The notes: generated by a model from the sequence alone, not told the origin. A stretch of DNA of 64,000 nucleotides from Marinobacter halophilus (GCF_003007685.1 NZ_PXNN01000005.1:104742-168741); one strand, 5' to 3'. Shown: positions 28,143 to 36,714, counted from the stretch's first letter. A program made the numbers and translations.

Positions 28143-28829
28143 TCATTTTGATGGCAGAGCCTGGTGTAAACGCAGCGCCGGCATAACTTCATCAAAATGG
28201 CGGATGCCTGGGATGTCAGGGTGTTGGGGGTTCGGTGCCTGCTTGCTGTCAGGTTCGAGGATGGCCAGGCATTGGCCGATCCCGGCACGGCGGGCACTTT
28301 CCAGGACCGGAAAACTGTCGTCCACCATCAGGGTATGCTGCTGACGATAGGCAATTTTGCGGCCCAGATCCCGCCAGAAGTCGGGATCTTCCTTGGGCTT
28401 GCCCAGTTCGTGGCTGGAGATAATGGCATCTACGTGCTTGTCCAGCCCGGTTCGGCTGAGTTTCAGGGCGAGAGGGTCCGGGTGGCAGTTGGTGACGATC
28501 ACGGAGCGCAAACCGGACCGGCGCAGAGTGGCAAGAAAATCCGGCACATGCGGGCGGTAGCCAATCCGGTCGCTGACTTCGGCTTTCAGCTGGTTGATGT
28601 CAACCGAGAGCCGCTCGCTCCAGTAGTCTGTGCAGTACCAGTTCAGTGAGCCCCGTTCGGCCATGATCATCGCAATCAGGGTTTCTTTGGCTTGTTGTGG
28701 GTGCAGGTTGTACTGTTCGGCATAACGCTTCGGCAGGTGTTCCAGCCAGAAGTGTGAGTCGAAGTGCAGATCCAGCAGTGTTCCATCCATATCCAGGAAC
28801 ACGGTGTCGAGGGTTGACCAGTTCACCAT
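28143..28829 (-). CDS. yrfG: HAD-family hydrolase, YrfG-like (GMP/IMP nucleotidase)
   Basis: A 228-residue haloacid-dehalogenase phosphatase. Motif I is VFLDMDGTLLD near residues 11-21, motif II VIVTNCHP near 114 and motif IV MVDDSFPVLESARRAG near 173. E. coli YrfG dephosphorylates purine nucleotides; the assignment here rests on similarity and on conserved order with hslR-hslO-pckA. The ATG at 28829 has no evident Shine-Dalgarno, and a terminator hairpin lies directly in front of it; TTG 28835 and GTG 28826 are alternatives. Confidence 0.87.
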   Translation of the reverse strand: MVNWSTLDTVFLDMDGTLLDLHFDSHFWLEHLPKRYAEQYNLHPQQAKETLIAMIMAERGSLNWYCTDYWSERLSVDINQLKAEVSDRIGYRPHVPDFLATLRRSGLRSVIVTNCHPDPLALKLSRTGLDKHVDAIISSHELGKPKEDPDFWRDLGRKIAYRQQHTLMVDDSFPVLESARRAGIGQCLAILEPDSKQAPNPQHPDIPGIRHFDEVMPALRLHQALPSK

Positions 28830-28830
28830 A

Positions 28831-28862
28831 AACAAAACAGCCCGAAGAATTTTCTTCAGGCT
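28831..28862 (-). terminator. Rho-independent terminator ending at the yrfG start
   Basis: Minus strand: AGCCTGAAGAA, a 2-base gap, TTCTTCGGGCT, then GTTTTGTTT. An 11-bp stem with one G-T pair and a T-rich tail ends transcripts of the small exported-protein gene at 28916-29248. The tail touches the yrfG start codon. Confidence 0.7.
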
Positions 28863-28915
28863 GCCTCAGATTCCGGCCGCTGGCAAGCCGGGATTGTACC
28901 GACCCGTGTCCGGTG

Positions 28916-29248
28916 TCAGTTGTTGGTTTGCTCGACGGGTTCTGGCTTTCGGCCCGTGCGAGAGCAGCCCAGACAGCGCACAAAAGTGGCCTTGGCCGGG
29001 CCTACAACAAGGACTTCACCGGCTTCGCCAGCATTGCCGCCCAGCGCGGAAAAGGGCAGAGACACCAGGTAAACCGCGCTGCCGACAATTGTGGTAGCCA
29101 GCAAAGCCGGGCGCAGCAGAATGGCGTCGGCGGTCATGGCCAGCGCAGAGGGACTTTCATCGACCGCTCTGGCGTGGCCAAGGGAAGAAAAAGCCAGCAG
29201 GCAAGCTGCTGCGGTCGCTACCAGAGTGCGAGAAATCTTACGGGTCAT
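28916..29248 (-). CDS. Small exported protein of unknown function
   Basis: 110 residues. A signal peptide (basic start, hydrophobic LVATAAACLLAFSSLGHARA, cleavage near residue 27) is followed by a hydrophobic glycine-rich segment (LLATTIVGSAVYLVSLPFSA near 50-69) and a C-terminal pair of cysteines (CLGC near 92-95). Similar short proteins in Pseudomonas carry a doubtful multidrug-transporter label; nothing here supports transport. Good AGGAG site. Its own terminator separates it from yrfG. Confidence 0.75.
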   Translation of the reverse strand: MTRKISRTLVATAAACLLAFSSLGHARAVDESPSALAMTADAILLRPALLATTIVGSAVYLVSLPFSALGGNAGEAGEVLVVGPAKATFVRCLGCSRTGRKPEPVEQTNN

Positions 29249-29354
29249 GATGATCGTCTCCTATTAATTCTCCGTTAACTATGAATCATATTACCTCAAT
29301 TTCAAACGCTTTTTTCGTTGAAAAGTGTGAGCTGTGTGGCGCTGGACGGAGGAA

Positions 29355-30167
29355 TTAACGCTGGCAGCGCGGACAATAGACGGTAGACCGGTTGTTCATC
29401 CGGATCTCTTTCAGCGTGGCGTTGCAGTTCGTGCAGGGATCTCCGCCATGACCGTAGACCAGCAGGGACTGGGCAAAATACCCGGGTTTGCCGTCGCTGT
29501 TCACGAAGTCTCTCAAGGTGGTGCCGCCCATCAGAATGGCGGCACTGAGGGTTTCGCGGATGGTTTCGGCTAGTCGGTGGTAGCGGTCCAGGCTGATACG
29601 CCCGGCTTTGCGTTTCGGGTGGATGCCCGCTTTGAACAGAGCCTCATTGGCGTAGATGTTGCCCACGCCAACAACAATATGATTATCCATGATGAACGAT
29701 TTGATTGGCGTTTGCCGTCCGCGTGACTGCCGGAACAGCGTTGAGCCGCTGAACTGATCCGACAGCGGTTCGGGGCCCAGGTCCCGGATCAGTGGGTGGC
29801 TGCCACTGTCATCAGCCCAGAGCCAGCAGCCGAACCGGCGAGGATCATTGAAGCGCAGAACCCGTCCACTTCCGAGCGTGATTTCGACGTGATCATGGGT
29901 CATGACCGGACTGTTGTCGGTGATCACCCGCAGGCTGCCTGACATGCCCAGGTGCACAATGACGGTGCCGGCGTCGAGATTCAGGAACAGATACTTGGCC
30001 CGGCGATCAACGGACCGGATGGTCTGGCCTTGCAACCGGTCCGGTAGGTCTTCCGGCACGGGCCAGCGCAGCTTTCCGTTCCGGATCAGGACGTTGGTGA
30101 TGGTCTGGCCTTCGCAGTGCGGGGCAATACCTTGTCGGGTGGTTTCCACTTCGGGTAATTCGGGCAC
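29355..30167 (-). CDS. mutM: Formamidopyrimidine-DNA glycosylase (Fpg/MutM)
   Basis: Removes 8-oxoguanine and formamidopyrimidines from DNA; 270 residues. The N-terminal catalytic [13 protein letters not shown] (Pro2 and Glu3) is present, [11 protein letters not shown] contains the conserved Lys near residue 57, and the C-terminal zinc finger has four cysteines (CTNC...CPRC) near 245-268. It starts with GTG behind GGAGG, so the initiating codon is not ATG. Confidence 0.96.
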   Translation of the reverse strand: MPELPEVETTRQGIAPHCEGQTITNVLIRNGKLRWPVPEDLPDRLQGQTIRSVDRRAKYLFLNLDAGTVIVHLGMSGSLRVITDNSPVMTHDHVEITLGSGRVLRFNDPRRFGCWLWADDSGSHPLIRDLGPEPLSDQFSGSTLFRQSRGRQTPIKSFIMDNHIVVGVGNIYANEALFKAGIHPKRKAGRISLDRYHRLAETIRETLSAAILMGGTTLRDFVNSDGKPGYFAQSLLVYGHGGDPCTNCNATLKEIRMNNRSTVYCPRCQR

Positions 30168-30244
30168 GGTGCCTCCGTTGCCAGGCAGGTTTCAGGGCTA
30201 ACAGTGTAAGCAGTAACAAAAAAGCCGCCAATGACAGTTGTTGA

Positions 30245-30262
30245 AGCGTACATCTGTACGCT
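30245..30262. promoter_or_regulatory. FabR/DesT-like palindromic operator before the desaturase gene
   Basis: AGCGTACA-TC-TGTACGCT is a perfect 8-bp inverted repeat, 88 bp upstream of the desaturase ATG in the mutM-desaturase divergent gap. It resembles palindromes recalled for TetR-family unsaturated fatty acid regulators (FabR in enterics, DesT in Pseudomonas). A likely -10 lies just downstream in GGTATACC. No such regulator gene is in the window. Confidence 0.5.
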
Positions 30263-30350
30263 AAAGTTATGGTATACCTTCCCTTCGAGTGTTTGCGACT
30301 AACCCCTGCAGTATCGCCTTTCGAAGTTGATTGATTTTAGAGGATATACT

Positions 30351-31529
30351 ATGTGGTTTAACGGTCTACTGGATCTGTCGGTGTGGCAGCTGATAGCGGC
30401 TGCGCTTGTGCTCACTCACATCACCATCGTCAGTGTGACGTTGTACCTGCATCGCCATTCAGCCCACAACGCGCTGGATCTGCATCCGGCACTGAGGCAC
30501 TTTTTCCGGTTTTGGCTGTGGTTGACCACTGCCCAGAACACCAAAGAGTGGACGGCGATTCACCGTAAGCATCACGCCAAGTGCGAGACTGAGGAAGACC
30601 CACACAGTCCCGTGGTTCTGGGTATTCGCAAGGTGCTGTTGGAGGGTGCCGAGCTCTATGCCGAAGCAGCGACGCCGGAAACTCTCGAGCGTTACGGCCA
30701 GCGTACCCCGGAAGACTGGATCGAGCGTAATCTTTACACCCGCCATCGAATGTTGGGCATCGGTTTATTGGCAGTGATCAACCTGCTGCTGTTTGGTGTT
30801 CATGGTATCTGGATCTGGGCAGTACAGATGATGTGGATTCCGGTGTGGGCTGCTGGCGTGGTTAACGGTGTCGGCCACTGGATGGGTTACCGCAACTTCG
30901 AATGCGCAGACAACGCTCGCAATATTTTACCACTGGGCATCCTGATCGGTGGAGAAGAGCTGCACAACAACCATCACACTTACCCGAACTCCGCCAAACT
31001 TTCCCGGCGTTGGTTCGAGGTAGACATTGGTTGGGGTTATATCCGTCTGTTCCAGCTGTTTGGTCTGGCCAAGCCTAAGGGTTACCGGCCTATTGCCCAC
31101 TATGTGCCGGGCAAAATAGACGTCGATGTCGAGACGGTGCAGGCCATTACCAATAGCCGTTTTGACATCATGCGCCAGTATCGCAAGCGAGTTGTAGAGC
31201 CCGTGTTGCTCCAGCAGCGGGCGCTGATGGATGACGAAATCCGGCCCCGCTACCGCAAGCTCAAGAAGTTGCTGTCGCGGGAGGTATCGCTGATCCAGCC
31301 CCGGGAAAAGGAGCATCTGGATACGGTGCTGGAGCGCAATGAAATGCTGCGACTGATATATCAGAAAAGCGAGGAGTTGCAGGCGCTGTGGCGTCAGCGT
31401 GGGTTGAAGCCCCAGGACAAGCTGCAGGCTCTGATGGAGTGGTGCAAAGAGGCGGAAGCCAGTGGCGTTCGTTACCTGGAAGAATTTGCTGCCCATTTGC
31501 GGGCTTATTCACTGCGGCCAGCTGCCTGA
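30351..31529 (+). CDS. Membrane fatty acid desaturase (acyl-CoA delta-9 type)
   Basis: A 392-residue membrane di-iron desaturase that introduces double bonds into acyl chains and adjusts membrane fluidity. Histidine boxes: HRHSAH near residues 33-38, HRKHH near 73-77 and HNNHH near 205-209. Hydrophobic helices surround boxes 1 and 2 and residues 132-170. The C-terminal 130 residues form a charged, probably helical tail beyond the usual catalytic fold. ATG at 30351 has AGAGGA upstream. Resembles Pseudomonas DesB/Des9-type enzymes. Confidence 0.88.
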   Translation: MWFNGLLDLSVWQLIAAALVLTHITIVSVTLYLHRHSAHNALDLHPALRHFFRFWLWLTTAQNTKEWTAIHRKHHAKCETEEDPHSPVVLGIRKVLLEGAELYAEAATPETLERYGQRTPEDWIERNLYTRHRMLGIGLLAVINLLLFGVHGIWIWAVQMMWIPVWAAGVVNGVGHWMGYRNFECADNARNILPLGILIGGEELHNNHHTYPNSAKLSRRWFEVDIGWGYIRLFQLFGLAKPKGYRPIAHYVPGKIDVDVETVQAITNSRFDIMRQYRKRVVEPVLLQQRALMDDEIRPRYRKLKKLLSREVSLIQPREKEHLDTVLERNEMLRLIYQKSEELQALWRQRGLKPQDKLQALMEWCKEAEASGVRYLEEFAAHLRAYSLRPAA

Positions 31530-31546
31530 GCGCAGTGTGTAATTTT

Positions 31547-31582
31547 AAAAAGGCCGGATGACGCATGTCATCCGGCCTTTTT
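31547..31582. terminator. Bidirectional Rho-independent terminator
   Basis: AAAAAGGCCGGATGAC, loop GCAT, then GTCATCCGGCCTTTTT form a perfect 16-bp inverted repeat between the convergent desaturase (+) and rsmD (-) genes. Confidence 0.93.
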
Positions 31583-31596
31583 CGTTGCAGGGCGGG

Positions 31597-32229
31597 CTAT
31601 TCCGTGCCCGGATCGACCCGGTAAAGGCTGTAGGTGACCTGGCCTGCCGTTTTCTGTCGGTGTAGCTGCCAGCGTTGCGGAACCGGCGGTGTCGTCAGTT
31701 CACTCTCATGCTCAACGTACACCCAGCCACCAGGCTTGGCCCAGTGTCCGGACTCCAGCAGCGGAAACAATCGTTCCAGCCAACCCTGGCGGAACGGTGG
31801 ATCCATAAAGATGATATCGAACGCCGGACATTGGCTGTCGCCCAGATAACCCGTGACGTCCTGGCAAACTACCTCTCCGTTGTCTGATTTCAGGAGCCGC
31901 AAGTTGTCCCGTAGCGATTGGGCCAGTGCTGGTGTGTGGTCGACCAGAGTGGCTCTGGCTGCCCCACGCGACAACGCTTCAAGTCCGAGAGCGCCAGATC
32001 CGGCGAACAGATCCAGGCAGCGACTGCCGGCAATGTGAAAATTCAGCCAGTTAAACAGGGTCTCGCGGATGCGGGCCGGGCTTGGACGAACGCCGCCGGC
32101 ATCCGGGAATCGCAATAAACGACTACGCCAGTCACCACCGATGATGCGCAGTTCACCGCTGCCGCTCTGACCGCTGATTCTGGATGTCGCCGGGCCAGGT
32201 TTGCGTGGGGCCGGTCTGTGTCGCGCCAT
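31597..32229 (-). CDS. rsmD: 16S rRNA (guanine966-N2)-methyltransferase RsmD
   Basis: A 210-residue SAM-dependent methyltransferase modifying G966 of 16S rRNA. Signatures: GELRIIGGDWRSRLLRFP near residues 25-42, RPSPARIRETLFNWL near 47-61, the SAM loop CLDLFAGSGALGLEALSRGA near 70-89 and catalytic IIFMDPPF near 140. The chosen ATG (32229) follows CGGAG; the open frame extends 30 codons further upstream without family similarity. It is divergent from ftsY, the usual arrangement. Confidence 0.94.
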   Translation of the reverse strand: MARHRPAPRKPGPATSRISGQSGSGELRIIGGDWRSRLLRFPDAGGVRPSPARIRETLFNWLNFHIAGSRCLDLFAGSGALGLEALSRGAARATLVDHTPALAQSLRDNLRLLKSDNGEVVCQDVTGYLGDSQCPAFDIIFMDPPFRQGWLERLFPLLESGHWAKPGGWVYVEHESELTTPPVPQRWQLHRQKTAGQVTYSLYRVDPGTE

Positions 32230-32334
32230 GGCTGTACTCCGGGGTGCTGAACGGTGTGAGTGTCGGGCTGCTATGTTACCGGAAAGCCGCCGGCAGAGGA
32301 TAATCACTCCACCGCTCACTTAGTGCGGCCAGTC

Positions 32335-32343
32335 TGCTAGAAT
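32335..32343 (+). promoter_or_regulatory. Possible extended -10 promoter for ftsY
   Basis: TGC-TAGAAT is an extended -10 element 45 bp upstream of the ftsY ATG; no convincing -35 is seen at 17 bp. It lies in the rsmD-ftsY divergent gap. Confidence 0.35.
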
Positions 32344-32388
32344 GTGCGCTTTAATTTTGACCGCCCTTTTCAGACAGATGGTAAGACT

Positions 32389-33612
32389 ATGACGGCAGAG
32401 TGGATTTCAATCGGCCTGTTGGCCCTTCTTGTTCTGTTCTTCGTGCTGGATGTTGCCAGCAATCGCAGACGGGTACCGCGCCCGAAGCCGGTGCCGCAGC
32501 GCAAACCGGACGTTGCCGAAGGCCCGGTACCAGTTGCACCGGAACAGTTACCCGAGGAAAAGGTCGCTAAAACGGCGGCGGAGCGTAAACCTGAAGCTCC
32601 TGCCGAACCCGCTGCAGCGGCAGTGGTTGAGGTGCCCGAGATTGCCCCGGAGCCGCTCGTTGAGGTTAAACCCGAGCCGGAACCCGAGACCCAGATCAGC
32701 GTGTTCGAGCGCATCAAGCAAGGCCTGGGTAAAACCCGTGCCGGCTTGACCGGTGGTCTGGCGGATCTGTTTTCCGTGGGTAAGAAAATCGACGAAGATC
32801 TGCTCGAGGAAATCGAAACCACCTTGCTGATGGCCGATGTCGGGGTAACGGCCACTTCGGAAATCATCGAAGCGCTGACCGACAAGCTTGAGCGTAATCA
32901 GCTGAAAGACGGTGCCGCGCTGCGCAAAGCTTTGAAGACCGAGCTGCACGGCTTGCTCAGGGATGTCACCAAGCCGCTCGATATCAGTACTGATAACAAG
33001 CCCTATGTCATTCTAATGGTGGGCGTGAATGGCGTCGGCAAGACCACCACCATTGGTAAACTGACCCGTAAATTCCAGGACCAAGGCAAATCGGTGATGC
33101 TGGCCGCCGGGGACACGTTTCGGGCGGCCGCGGTTGAACAGCTGCAGGTGTGGGGTGAGCGTAACAAGGTGCCCGTGATCGCGCAGCATACCGGTGCTGA
33201 TAGCGCTTCGGTCATTTTTGACGCCATTCAGTCAGCTCAGGCCCGGGGTACCGATGTGTTAATCGCCGATACCGCCGGCCGCTTGCAGAACAAAGACAAC
33301 CTGATGAACGAGCTGACCAAAGTGGTCAGGGTGATGAAAAAACTGGACGAGTCCGCACCCCATGAAGTGATGCTGGTACTGGATGCCGGTACCGGCCAGA
33401 ATGCCTTGAGCCAGGCCCAAGTGTTCCAGCAGGCGGTGGGCGTGAGCGGCATTACATTGACGAAACTGGACGGTACCGCAAAAGGCGGGATTGTATTTGC
33501 CATCGCCCGTCAGCTGCAGCTGCCCATCCGGTTTATCGGTGTGGGTGAGCAGGCCGAAGATCTGCGCAGTTTTGATGCAGAAACCTTTGTCGACGCCTTG
33601 TTCGACGACTGA
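32389..33612 (+). CDS. ftsY: Signal recognition particle receptor FtsY with N-terminal membrane segment
   Basis: SRP-receptor GTPase docking ribosomes at the inner membrane; 407 residues. An unusual hydrophobic stretch at residues 5-23 (WISIGLLALLVLFFVLDVA) begins the protein. A Pro/Glu/Ala-rich acidic A domain (30-105) follows, then the N domain and the G domain with GVNGVGKTTTIGKLT near 211-225, ADTAGR near 293 and TKLDGTAKGG near 360. The ATG at 32389 is preceded by a modest GGTAAG. It heads the ftsY-ftsE-ftsX-rpoH group. Confidence 0.95.
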   Translation: MTAEWISIGLLALLVLFFVLDVASNRRRVPRPKPVPQRKPDVAEGPVPVAPEQLPEEKVAKTAAERKPEAPAEPAAAAVVEVPEIAPEPLVEVKPEPEPETQISVFERIKQGLGKTRAGLTGGLADLFSVGKKIDEDLLEEIETTLLMADVGVTATSEIIEALTDKLERNQLKDGAALRKALKTELHGLLRDVTKPLDISTDNKPYVILMVGVNGVGKTTTIGKLTRKFQDQGKSVMLAAGDTFRAAAVEQLQVWGERNKVPVIAQHTGADSASVIFDAIQSAQARGTDVLIADTAGRLQNKDNLMNELTKVVRVMKKLDESAPHEVMLVLDAGTGQNALSQAQVFQQAVGVSGITLTKLDGTAKGGIVFAIARQLQLPIRFIGVGEQAEDLRSFDAETFVDALFDD

Positions 33613-33640
33613 AGTACCGGCAACGGAGCCTTAGCCCCAG

Positions 33641-34330
33641 ATGATTGAGTTTCGCCAGGTTACCAAGCGCTATGACAGCGACCACACCGCTTTGCGCCAG
33701 GTGAATTTTCACCTTGACCGGGGTGAACTGGCGTTTCTCACCGGGCACTCCGGAGCCGGCAAAAGTACCCTGTTGAAACTGATCATGGTGATGGAGCGGC
33801 CGACTGCCGGTGAAGTGGTGGTCGGCGGCCAGCAGCTCAACAGCCTGCCTAAACGCCAGATCCCCTACATCCGTCGGCACATCGGCGTGGTGTTTCAGAA
33901 CCATCAGTTGCTATTTGATCGCTCAGTGTATGACAACGTTGCCATGCCCCTGGAAGTGATGGGGGCCTCGCCCCGGGACATCGGCCGGCGCGTTCGGGCC
34001 GCACTGGACAAAGTTGGCTTGTTGAACAAAGAGAAAATGAATCCGCTGCAGTTGTCGGGGGGTGAGCAGCAACGGGTAGGCATTGCCCGGGCGGTGGTAA
34101 ACAAGCCACCGGTGCTGCTGGCGGACGAGCCCACCGGTAACCTTGATCCGGCGCTGTCGGCTGACATCATGAAACTGTTCACCGAGTTCAGTCAGGTCGG
34201 CGTCACGGTGTTGATCGCCACTCACGATATCGCGTTGATCAATGAAATGGGGCGGCGTCAGTTAACGCTGGATCACGGTCGCCTGGTGACCAGCGGTAGT
34301 GGGACGGCCTCGGGAGGTGTCAGTGGCTAA
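33641..34330 (+). CDS. ftsE: Cell division ABC-type ATPase FtsE
   Basis: A 229-residue ABC ATPase that, with FtsX, controls septal peptidoglycan hydrolase activation. Walker [15 protein letters not shown] near residues 36-49, Q-loop FQNHQLLFD near 86, signature [14 protein letters not shown] near 137-150 and Walker [14 protein letters not shown] near 157-169. The stop lies 8 bp inside ftsX. It follows ftsY by 28 bp. Confidence 0.96.
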   Translation: MIEFRQVTKRYDSDHTALRQVNFHLDRGELAFLTGHSGAGKSTLLKLIMVMERPTAGEVVVGGQQLNSLPKRQIPYIRRHIGVVFQNHQLLFDRSVYDNVAMPLEVMGASPRDIGRRVRAALDKVGLLNKEKMNPLQLSGGEQQRVGIARAVVNKPPVLLADEPTGNLDPALSADIMKLFTEFSQVGVTVLIATHDIALINEMGRRQLTLDHGRLVTSGSGTASGGVSG

Positions 34331-35330
34331 CGACCCTCGCCAGAAGCCAGAAAACCGGCGCGGTGCTGCTAACCGGGTGAAGTCGCCATTGAACGCTCAG
34401 GCGCGCAGTTATCTGGATCATCATCGCAAGGTGGCCCGGGATTCGGCTCAGCGACTGTGGCGGACTCCGGTGGCCAGCCTGATGACCTGGGCCGTGATGG
34501 GGGTTGCCCTGGCCTTGCCGCTGGCACTGTTGTTGTTACTCAACAGCTTGCAGGGTGTCAGTGCCGGCTGGGAGAGCAGTGCCCGCATTACCGCTTATCT
34601 GGCTATGGATGTGCCTCTTGAGCAGGCGAATGTCGCCGCGGATGAGGTGGGTAGTGACGGCCGGGTCTTGTCAGTGCAGCTGGTGAGCCGGGAGCAGGCA
34701 CTTGCGGAGTTCAGAGCGTCGTCCGGGCTCGACCATGCTCTGGATTTTCTTGATGAAAATCCGTTGCCGCATACCTTGCTGATTACCCCTGAAGATAGCG
34801 CACGCTCTGCCGAGGGTGTACGGGCGTTAGTAGTTTTCATCGAAGGGATGGACGAGGTTGAGCAGGTTCAGGTAGACCTTGGCTGGTTGCAGCGACTCAA
34901 TGCCATGACGGATATTCTGGCCAGGGCGGTTTGGGCCCTGGCGCTGTTGCTGGGTGGGGCGGTCATTCTGGTGATCGGCAACACCGTACGCCTGGCCATT
35001 GAAAGTCGCCGGGATGAAATCCTGGTGGCCAAGCTGGTGGGCGGCACCGACGCCTTTGTGCGACGGCCGTTTCTGTACACCGGGGCCTGGTTTGGGCTCG
35101 GCGGCGGACTGGTTGCCTGGTTGCTGATTCAGATGTCGCTGTGGTGGCTGAACGGCCCAATTGAGAGGCTGGCCGGCCTCTATCACAGTGAGTTTGCGCT
35201 GCAGGGCCCGGGGTTTGATGGCGCGTTAGCATTGATTATCATCGCAATGCTGTTAGGCTGGCTGGGTGCTTGGCTTGCGGTGAAGCGTCATCTGGATGAC
35301 ATAGAACCGGGCGATATTGCCGGAGGGTGA
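34323..35330 (+). CDS. ftsX: Cell division membrane protein FtsX
   Basis: A 335-residue partner of FtsE, with a cytoplasmic N-terminus rich in Arg/Lys/Asn, a first helix near residues 53-78, a periplasmic domain (about 80-205), and three more helices near 208-232, 260-282 and 300-322. The C-terminal VKRHLDDIEPGD is family-typical. GTG at 34323 has GGGAGG six bases upstream and overlaps the end of ftsE by 8 bp; GTG 34317 is an alternative. Confidence 0.93.
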   Translation: MANDPRQKPENRRGAANRVKSPLNAQARSYLDHHRKVARDSAQRLWRTPVASLMTWAVMGVALALPLALLLLLNSLQGVSAGWESSARITAYLAMDVPLEQANVAADEVGSDGRVLSVQLVSREQALAEFRASSGLDHALDFLDENPLPHTLLITPEDSARSAEGVRALVVFIEGMDEVEQVQVDLGWLQRLNAMTDILARAVWALALLLGGAVILVIGNTVRLAIESRRDEILVAKLVGGTDAFVRRPFLYTGAWFGLGGGLVAWLLIQMSLWWLNGPIERLAGLYHSEFALQGPGFDGALALIIIAMLLGWLGAWLAVKRHLDDIEPGDIAGG

Positions 35331-35476
35331 TCTGGATATCGGGAAAACCGTATTGAAAATACGGCTTGTTCTGGCGTAGCTTAAATAGTCTGCTTGGGTG
35401 TCAGAAGAGCACTAGTAAATTCTCAGCCTGTTGATTTCTAACGTTTTACTGAGAATTAAAGGAACTAAAGAGGTTC

Positions 35477-35505
35477 TTGGCGGTCTTATCTTTAGTTGCT
35501 ATATT
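35477..35505 (+). promoter_or_regulatory. Sigma-70-type promoter of rpoH
   Basis: TTGGCG (35477-35482), a 17-bp spacer and TATATT (35500-35505) lie just upstream of rpoH. Transcription would begin near 35512, giving a leader of about 23 bases. The 204-bp ftsX-rpoH gap may hold further promoters, which I cannot resolve. Confidence 0.6.
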
Positions 35506-35534
35506 TAATGGCTGTCAGGTTCGGAGGTTAATGC

Positions 35535-36395
35535 ATGGGTATGAGTTTACAGCTGGTTGACAGACTGGTTCCGGGCGCGAATCTCGAGTCGTATATTCAG
35601 GCTGCGAGTCGTATTTCGGTGCTCTCAGTGGAAGAAGAGCGGGAGCTGTCAGAGCGGCTTTACTATGAGGGCGATGTTGAAGCCGCCCGTCACCTGGTGT
35701 TGTCTCACCTGCGCTTTGTTATTCATATAGCCCGCAGTTATTCTGGCTACGGGTTGGCGCAGGCGGATCTGATTCAGGAAGGCAACGTTGGCCTGATGAA
35801 GGCGGTCAAACGTTTCAATCCGGAGTACGGTGTGCGCCTGGTGTCGTTCGCTGTGCACTGGATCAAGGCGGAGATCCACGAGTTTATTCTGCGCAACTGG
35901 CGCATAGTGAAAGTGGCTACGACCAAGGCCCAGCGTAAGTTGTTCTTTAATTTGCGCAGTCAGAAGAAAAAGCTGGCGTGGTTGAGCCATGATGAGCTCA
36001 ACGCGGTAGCGAAAGATCTGGGTGTTGAGCCCCGGGTGGTGCGCGAGATGGAAGGGCGCTTGTCGTCTCACGATACCTCGTTTGATGGTCCGACCGATGA
36101 TGATGAAGACAGTGCCTATCAGGCGCCGGCTTATTATCTGGAAGATCGTCGCGGTGATCCGGCGGTGCAGCTTGAGAACTCGGATTGGTCGGAGGATTCC
36201 AATGGCCGTCTGATGCAGGCGTTGGGCACTCTGGATGAGCGCAGTCAGGATATTCTGCGTGAGCGCTGGCTGACCGAGGGTAAGTCGACGTTGCATGAGC
36301 TGGCGGACAAGTACGGCATTTCGGCGGAGCGTATTCGTCAATTAGAGAAGAATGCGATGAAGAAGATCAAGGCGCAGATGACCGAAGCGGCCTGA
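35535..36395 (+). CDS. rpoH: Heat shock sigma factor RpoH (sigma-32)
   Basis: A 286-residue sigma factor directing RNA polymerase to heat-shock promoters. Region 2: [20 protein letters not shown] near residues 58-77, then [17 protein letters not shown] and [20 protein letters not shown]. The RpoH box QRKLFFNLR near 133-141 separates it from RpoD. Region 4.2 ends with [20 protein letters not shown] near 255-274. GGAGG lies 7 bp before the ATG; a second in-frame ATG lies two codons later. Confidence 0.95.
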   Translation: MGMSLQLVDRLVPGANLESYIQAASRISVLSVEEERELSERLYYEGDVEAARHLVLSHLRFVIHIARSYSGYGLAQADLIQEGNVGLMKAVKRFNPEYGVRLVSFAVHWIKAEIHEFILRNWRIVKVATTKAQRKLFFNLRSQKKKLAWLSHDELNAVAKDLGVEPRVVREMEGRLSSHDTSFDGPTDDDEDSAYQAPAYYLEDRRGDPAVQLENSDWSEDSNGRLMQALGTLDERSQDILRERWLTEGKSTLHELADKYGISAERIRQLEKNAMKKIKAQMTEAA

Positions 36396-36420
36396 TCCGC
36401 CCCTGAGCGCTGATGTCAGA

Positions 36421-36457
36421 ACGCCACCACCGTTCGCGGTTGGTGGCGTTTTTGTTT
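36421..36457 (+). terminator. Rho-independent terminator of rpoH
   Basis: ACGCCACCA and TGGTGGCGT form a 9-bp stem with an 11-base loop, followed by TTTTGTTT, 25 bp after the rpoH stop. Confidence 0.9.
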
Positions 36458-36496
36458 GTATAATGCCCGCACCCTGTTTTATCGACATCCGGGCGG

Positions 36497-36685
36497 AAGC
36501 GCGCGGGTGGCCTGTTCCAAAACACGCTGTGAATACGTCCATGTACGCTCTGCTCCGCCTCTCAGCACTTAATGCTCCTGCGTCGCGCTGAGAGTCCTGG
36601 GCAGGCCATCCTTGGCCAGCCCGTGAAGCGCTTTACGCTTCACCCAGGGCTCCGCAAGGTTTTGGAACAGGCCACCCGCACGCTT
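36497..36685. repeat. Variable-arm inverted-repeat element, copy A (long form)
   Basis: A left arm at 36497-36523 and a right arm at 36659-36685 are complementary at 26 of 27 positions; the inner ends are GTTCCAAAAC and GTTTTGGAAC. Read on the minus strand, the 135-bp interior begins TGCGGAGCC and ends GAGCGTACATGGACGTATTC plus ACAGCGTG, matching copies at 46008-46122 and 55598-55708. This copy carries about 80 extra bases with two further hairpins (around 36558-36594 and 36622-36643). Arm sequence is unrelated to the other copies outside the TTCCAAAA core. Confidence 0.85.
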
Positions 36686-36714
36686 CTTCAACCTTTGGAG
36701 TGGGATCATAGACA

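Noticed and set aside
36497..36685. Integron attC site
   Set aside because: The long palindrome is reminiscent of attC, but no conserved core sites (GTTRRRY type) are seen and no gene cassette arrangement or integron integrase is present.
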